Shown in pieces: positions 33,215 to 35,175 of a stretch of 35,175 nt of DNA. The notes beneath the pieces were generated by a model, which did no database searches, was not told where the DNA came from, and saw nothing but the letters and a program-made list of their open reading frames with translations. Source of the stretch: Verrucomicrobiota bacterium (GTDB lineage: Bacteria > Verrucomicrobiota > Verrucomicrobiia > Verrucomicrobiales > DEV007). The translations under genes were made by a program, and so were the position numbers. Within the stretch, counting starts at the first letter, position 1; each line of letters starts with the position of its first letter. The stretch is from the NCBI GenBank assembly GCA_963205275.1, contig CAUJIH010000046.1, positions 1-35,175 of the forward strand, given 5' to 3'.

Positions 33215-34078
33215 ATGAGTTTCACAGCCCTGCGCAATTCCCTCCTGCTCGCCCTGCTTCCTTCATTGGCCGTTCTAGTCTCTGCAGACGACGCCCCGGT
33301 CCGTATGCTGCCCGATCCCGCCACGGCGACTCCGGTCACGGAGACGGTCAATGTCCTCGATCTATTGCGGAATGGTGAAGTGGAATTCAATCTGAACGAC
33401 AAGGCCGATCCTGATTTCCACGACCCAGCGGAGAAGATTTTCGTATTGCAGGATGACGGAACTCTCAAGGTCTCCGGAAAATCCTACGGCTATATGTCCA
33501 CCCAAAAGGCCTTTCGCGACTATCATCTTGTGATCGAATTCAAGTGGAGCGGCCCTGCTTGGGGAAAACGGGCGGATCGTGCTCGTGACAATGGACTCAT
33601 CCTGCACTGCCATGGCCCCCACGGAGCCTACAGCGGGTCTTGGTGTGCTGGAGTCGAGGCCCAGATCATCGAAGGAGGTGTGGGTGACATCCTAGTGCTC
33701 AGCCCTAAGAAGGACGGAGATCAGGTGTATCAGACGAGCGTGAAAGCGAACTACGTGAAGGATGCCAATAATCAAATGCGCTGGCAGAAGGATGCGGAAC
33801 TGCAAGAAGCCACCAGTGGACGCATCAACTGGGAAAAGCGCGATATCGCATGGAAAGACGTTTTAGGATTCCGGGGGAAGGATGACGTCGAGAGTCCCTT
33901 CGGTGAATGGAGCAAGCTCGAAGTGATCGCTAAAGGAGATACCCTTCAATATTTCGTCAACGGAGTCCTCGTGAACGAAGCCTTCGACGTGAAACCCAGC
34001 GGCGGAGCCATCGCCCTTCAGACAGAAGGTGCTGAGATGATCGTGCGTCGATACGAATTGCTGCCACTGAAGAAGTAA
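33215..34078 (+). CDS. Secreted DUF1080 (3-keto-disaccharide hydrolase-like) protein
   Basis: This encodes 287 residues with a signal peptide (MSFTALRNSLLLALLPSLAV). The DUF1080 domain, a jelly-roll related to concanavalin A-like lectins and glucanases, covers nearly all the rest. Landmarks are 'GYMSTQKAFRDYHLVIEFKW', 'RDNGLILHCHGPHG', 'WCAGVEAQIIEGGVGDI', 'LEVIAKGDTLQYFVNG' and the end 'EMIVRRYELLPLKK'. Some members act on 3-keto-glycosides; others are only binding proteins. It fits the carbohydrate-degrading theme of the region. Immediately downstream begins the repeat-rich gene-free interval 34079-34512. Confidence 0.88.
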   Translation: MSFTALRNSLLLALLPSLAVLVSADDAPVRMLPDPATATPVTETVNVLDLLRNGEVEFNLNDKADPDFHDPAEKIFVLQDDGTLKVSGKSYGYMSTQKAFRDYHLVIEFKWSGPAWGKRADRARDNGLILHCHGPHGAYSGSWCAGVEAQIIEGGVGDILVLSPKKDGDQVYQTSVKANYVKDANNQMRWQKDAELQEATSGRINWEKRDIAWKDVLGFRGKDDVESPFGEWSKLEVIAKGDTLQYFVNGVLVNEAFDVKPSGGAIALQTEGAEMIVRRYELLPLKK

Positions 34079-34112
34079 TTTGATACCGTAGGCGATAGAC
34101 TCGGCGCGAAGC

Positions 34113-34148
34113 GCTTTGGAGATGTGTGCGTGAAGCACCGCTTTCCGA
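34113..34148 (+). repeat. REP-like element, diverged copy 3
   Basis: It begins gctttggag and ends ccgctttccg, like 13174-13208, with a diverged middle. It lies at the left edge of the 102-bp repeat copy 2. Confidence 0.6.
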
Positions 34149-34234
34149 ACTATGCCTACCATCCACCAATCTACAGGGACAGGTTATTTATCATCTGGAC
34201 TGAAACGAACTTCGCTGACATCTCTCCGGGATGA
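34133..34234 (+). repeat. 102-bp direct repeat, copy 2 (pairs with 13341-13442)
   Basis: It is the same length as copy 1, in the same orientation, with about 85% identity by eye. It contains the shared block ctacagggacagNttatNtatc and ends ccgggatg. It lies downstream of the DUF1080 gene. Confidence 0.85.
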
Positions 34235-34331
34235 CCGTAGGCCAAGCGAAAGCCATTCCAAATCATTGAAAATAGCTGTCCCTTAGGGTCCGAAATATCT
34301 TCCTGTCGGATTCCAGTTATATTAAAAGCTG

Positions 34332-34383
34332 CCGACGAGGACGTCGGTGGTCCCAAGAATGGCTCCACAGACAGGATTGTCTG
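34332..34383. repeat. Two small palindromes of a dispersed-repeat type
   Basis: ccgacg-agga-cgtcgg (34332-34347) and cagaca-ggat-tgtctg (34368-34383) form 6-bp hairpins. The second, in its context acaggattgtctgcgctact, is a motif I associate with dispersed repeats in planctomycete/verrucomicrobial genomes. The 34079-34512 interval holds only these and the repeats above; no gene was recognised. Confidence 0.5.
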
Positions 34384-34512
34384 CGCTACTCTTCCTTCAC
34401 TAGCCAACCCCTCCTGCATTCTAAATTTAAACCAGCCGTCCCTTAAAATCTGTTCAGTCGTATTAAATTTTTGTCGTGTCGTGTGAATTTTCCCTATGAA
34501 CGAGCGCTTGGA

Positions 34513-34650
34513 TCAGCAGGATAGCGCGGTATAGACGCTGCTGATGCCGCCGCAGAGCCGCACCGCCTGAACCTGACGGAAGCCGCTAGATTCGATCAGA
34601 GCACACATGGCCGAGCCAGCGGGGAAGCGCTCGATGGAATGTCCGAGATA
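34513..34650 (-). pseudogene. 3' fragment of a ubiE/menG-type methyltransferase gene
   Basis: The last 45 codons read 'YLGHSIERFPAG..MCALIES' and 'SGFRQVQAVRLCGGISSVYT', the C-terminal end of UbiE/MenG quinone-biosynthesis methyltransferases (family pattern YL..SI..FP....L..L...AGF..V....L.GG). The upstream codons are replaced by tandem and dispersed repeats, so the 5' part (about 190 codons) is gone. Non-functional. Confidence 0.75.
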
Positions 34651-34680
34651 ACTTGATAAGGGACAACTTGATAAGGGACA
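34651..34680. repeat. Perfect 15-bp tandem duplication
   Basis: acttgataagggaca is present twice head to tail. It marks the point where the ubiE-type fragment loses its homology. Confidence 0.9.
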
Positions 34681-34693
34681 GGCTATTTTATCC

Positions 34694-34764
34694 ATCCACA
34701 GATTACGCAGATTTCCGCAGATAAGGATCAAAAAAATCTGTGTTCATCCGTGAAATCTGTGGAT
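34694..34764. repeat. Imperfect inverted repeat with atccacagatt ends
   Basis: atccacagatt (34694-34704) is mirrored by aatctgtggat (34754-34764). Inside are related 'gcagatttccgcagata' and 'aatctgtgttcatccgtg' segments. The phrase is familiar from dispersed elements in many environmental bacteria; no coding function is seen. Confidence 0.7.
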
Positions 34765-34781
34765 AAACATCTGCGGGCACC

Positions 34782-34970
34782 CATCCCAACGGAGAAAGCA
34801 TTCAAGGTGGTCTGCTCGATGGATTGACTCTCTCACATCCGATGACTCAGGGACGGAGACAAAGCTTTACAGCAAGTCTCGCCTCGAATACCATCAGTGA
34901 TATGAGCTACGGCTACGACAGTCGAGGACGACTCTTCAGTGCCTCGGACGGTAGCTGTCGAGCGAGCTGA
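34782..34970 (+). pseudogene. RHS/YD-repeat protein fragment
   Basis: A stretch of 62 codons reads '..GLLDGLTLSHPMTQGRRQ' and 'TISDMSYGYDSRGRLFSASD', ending at TGA. 'Y.YD.RGRL....DG' is the RHS/YD-repeat signature of large surface or toxin-delivery proteins, and 'DGLT......GRRQS' is the usual segment before it. No start codon or upstream coding region exists. It is a fragment left from a much larger gene. Confidence 0.8.
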
Positions 34971-34976
34971 CTGTTT

Positions 34977-35175
34977 TTAGGCGGCTTGTTTTTGACATTT
35001 TTCTAGATTTCTGTTGTCGATTGGGTAGAGATTGACGGGGGGCGTTAGGACGCAGTTCCGAACTTTTTTGGCGATCCAGCGATCAGGATTCTCCGAGCGC
35101 TTCTGCTCGAGTATTTTCTTACGTTTTTCGAGTAGTTCCACGTCTCTTCCGCAGTGCTTCTCTTGTGGAGTTACG
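34977..35175 (-). CDS. IS3-family transposase, C-terminal part (runs off window)
   Basis: The frame is open from the window edge to TAA at 34977 (66 codons visible). 'VTPQEKHCGRD.ELLEKRKK' and 'ENPDRWIAKKVRNCVLTPPV', with 'NLYP', match the end of the IS3-family integrase-type transposase (typical: TP..RH.G.D..IL..R..V......NP.RW......W..P..V.LNP). Whether the element is intact depends on sequence beyond the window. It closes the right-end debris with the RHS fragment. Confidence 0.75.
   Translation of the reverse strand, partial: VTPQEKHCGRDVELLEKRKKILEQKRSENPDRWIAKKVRNCVLTPPVNLYPIDNRNLEKCQKQAA

Noticed and set aside
34171..34419. Minus-strand open frame of 82 codons in the repeat zone
   Set aside because: It is composed of dispersed repeat sequence (the 102-bp repeat and small palindromes). 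It looks like a spurious ORF of the kind such repeats generate.

Overview
The window looks like a chromosomal segment of a member of the Verrucomicrobiota (or another PVC-group bacterium). I infer this from gene content, not from a marker tree. The content includes four secreted type I sulfatases, a DUF1080 protein, a PQQ-type beta-propeller protein opening with a WPRFLGP-like motif, a prepilin with a C-terminal DGH box, and several dispersed palindromic repeats. Most starts lack a clear Shine-Dalgarno sequence. No rRNA, tRNA or CRISPR array was recognised.

Layout: 1-3100 carries a lipoprotein gene and moaA, facing rpsP and khpA, with an IS66-type transposase remnant. 3342-4321 carries a YjaB-like acetyltransferase and a secreted cupin. 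4438-9363 (minus) is a tight operon of three secreted sulfatases, and the middle one lacks the arginine of the CxPxR maturation motif. 9473-13093 (plus) is a very large MmeI-like (type IIL) restriction-modification protein whose target-recognition part is much lower in GC than the rest.

13094-15200 is an accessory patch: hairpin repeats, two tandem paralogous small genes, another small gene, and three copies (two broken by stop codons) of a small ORF that resembles the start of a phage morphogenesis-type protein. 15201-20519 holds a polyphosphate kinase 2, a secreted barrel protein resembling glycosidases, and a PQQ-like beta-propeller protein. 20662-24705 encodes both subunits of a xanthine dehydrogenase-like protein in which the Fe-S cysteines and the molybdopterin-binding motifs are gone. 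This is the most unusual item in the window.

24726-34078 has a fourth sulfatase, a small exported PepSY-like protein, a CbiX-like chelatase overlapping a four-cysteine partner gene, a prepilin with a good sigma-70 promoter, a large secreted SGNH-like protein without its catalytic serine, a two-domain thioredoxin-fold protein and a DUF1080 protein. The right end (34079-35175) is debris: dispersed repeats (one matching the 13.3 kb patch in direct orientation), the 3' end of a ubiE/menG-type gene, an RHS/YD-repeat fragment and the 3' part of an IS3-family transposase running off the edge.

Functionally the core theme is export of enzymes that attack sulfated or otherwise modified polysaccharides. 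Around it are a restriction system, redox/tetrapyrrole genes, and two patches of mobile-element and phage-like decay.
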